From the NCBI GenBank assembly GCA_964631175.1, contig CAZVWH010000144.1, forward strand, positions 1 to 5,411: a stretch of DNA of 5,411 bases. The letters run 5' to 3'. Below are positions 5,394 through 5,411 of this stretch, piece after piece. Source of the DNA: CAZVWH01 sp964631175 (GTDB lineage: Bacteria; Planctomycetota; Phycisphaerae; Sedimentisphaerales; Anaerobacaceae). A model generated the notes under the pieces. That model ran no database searches and was not told where the DNA came from. It saw only the letters and a list, made by a program, of their open reading frames with translations. The position numbers were made by a program, and so were the translations under genes. The number at the start of each line of letters is the position of its first letter. Positions within the stretch are counted from its first letter, which is position 1.

Positions 5394-5411
5394 ATGAACC
5401 AGCAAAAGAAA
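5394..5411 (+). CDS. Possible 5' end of a gene cut by the window edge
   Basis: ATG at 5394 opens a frame reading MNQQKK to the window end. An AGGA (5387-5390) lies only three bases upstream, closer than usual for a ribosome binding site. The lysine-rich start is compatible with a real N-terminus, but six codons cannot identify a product. The upstream promoter-like site at 5243-5271 points this way. Confidence 0.25.

Overview
This 5.4-kb window looks like chromosomal DNA from a Gram-negative-type (diderm) bacterium. A secretin-domain protein with a Sec signal peptide implies an outer membrane. The moderate, AT-leaning composition, a conserved ribosomal gene set among sparse single-gene units, and the style of the intergenic repeats fit an uncultured Planctomycetota/PVC-type lineage. 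That placement is an impression, not a demonstrated classification.

Layout: (1) 1-162 is intergenic and holds short tandem and inverted AGTGnCTAAAGT-like repeats. (2) 163-996, minus strand, is a fold-type IV PLP aminotransferase with the residue signature of D-amino-acid transaminase. (3) 997-1212 is a divergent intergenic region holding interleaved inverted repeats built on an ATTGGTTAAAT-like word, then a good sigma70-type promoter. (4) 1213-1542, plus strand, is ribosomal protein L21 (rplU), which starts at GTG. (5) 1543-1891 is an AT-rich gap with no gene seen; rpmA (L27), the usual downstream partner of rplU, is absent. (6) 1892-4474, plus strand, is an 860-residue exported protein joining an N-terminal TolB/PD40-type beta-propeller to a C-terminal secretin (GspD/PilQ-type) domain. 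(7) 4475-4531 is an 18-codon remnant of the C-terminus of a second, diverged L21 gene. (8) 4528-5181, minus strand, is a precorrin-2 dehydrogenase/sirohydrochlorin ferrochelatase-like enzyme, apparently expressed from an extended -10 promoter as a leaderless mRNA. (9) 5182-5411 is intergenic, with a candidate promoter, a hairpin-rich REP-like element and possibly the first codons of another gene.

The genes do not form one pathway: D-amino-acid metabolism, the ribosome, envelope export and siroheme synthesis are all represented, mostly as separate transcription units. Two observations stand out. One is the propeller-secretin fusion. The other is that this gene lies between an intact L21 gene and a leftover L21 tail, in the same orientation and 2,989 bp apart. 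This suggests that the segment carrying the fusion gene was inserted at, or rearranged around, the 3' end of rplU. An ancestral dat / rplU / siroheme-enzyme order would then have been interrupted. This is inference from the sequence alone.
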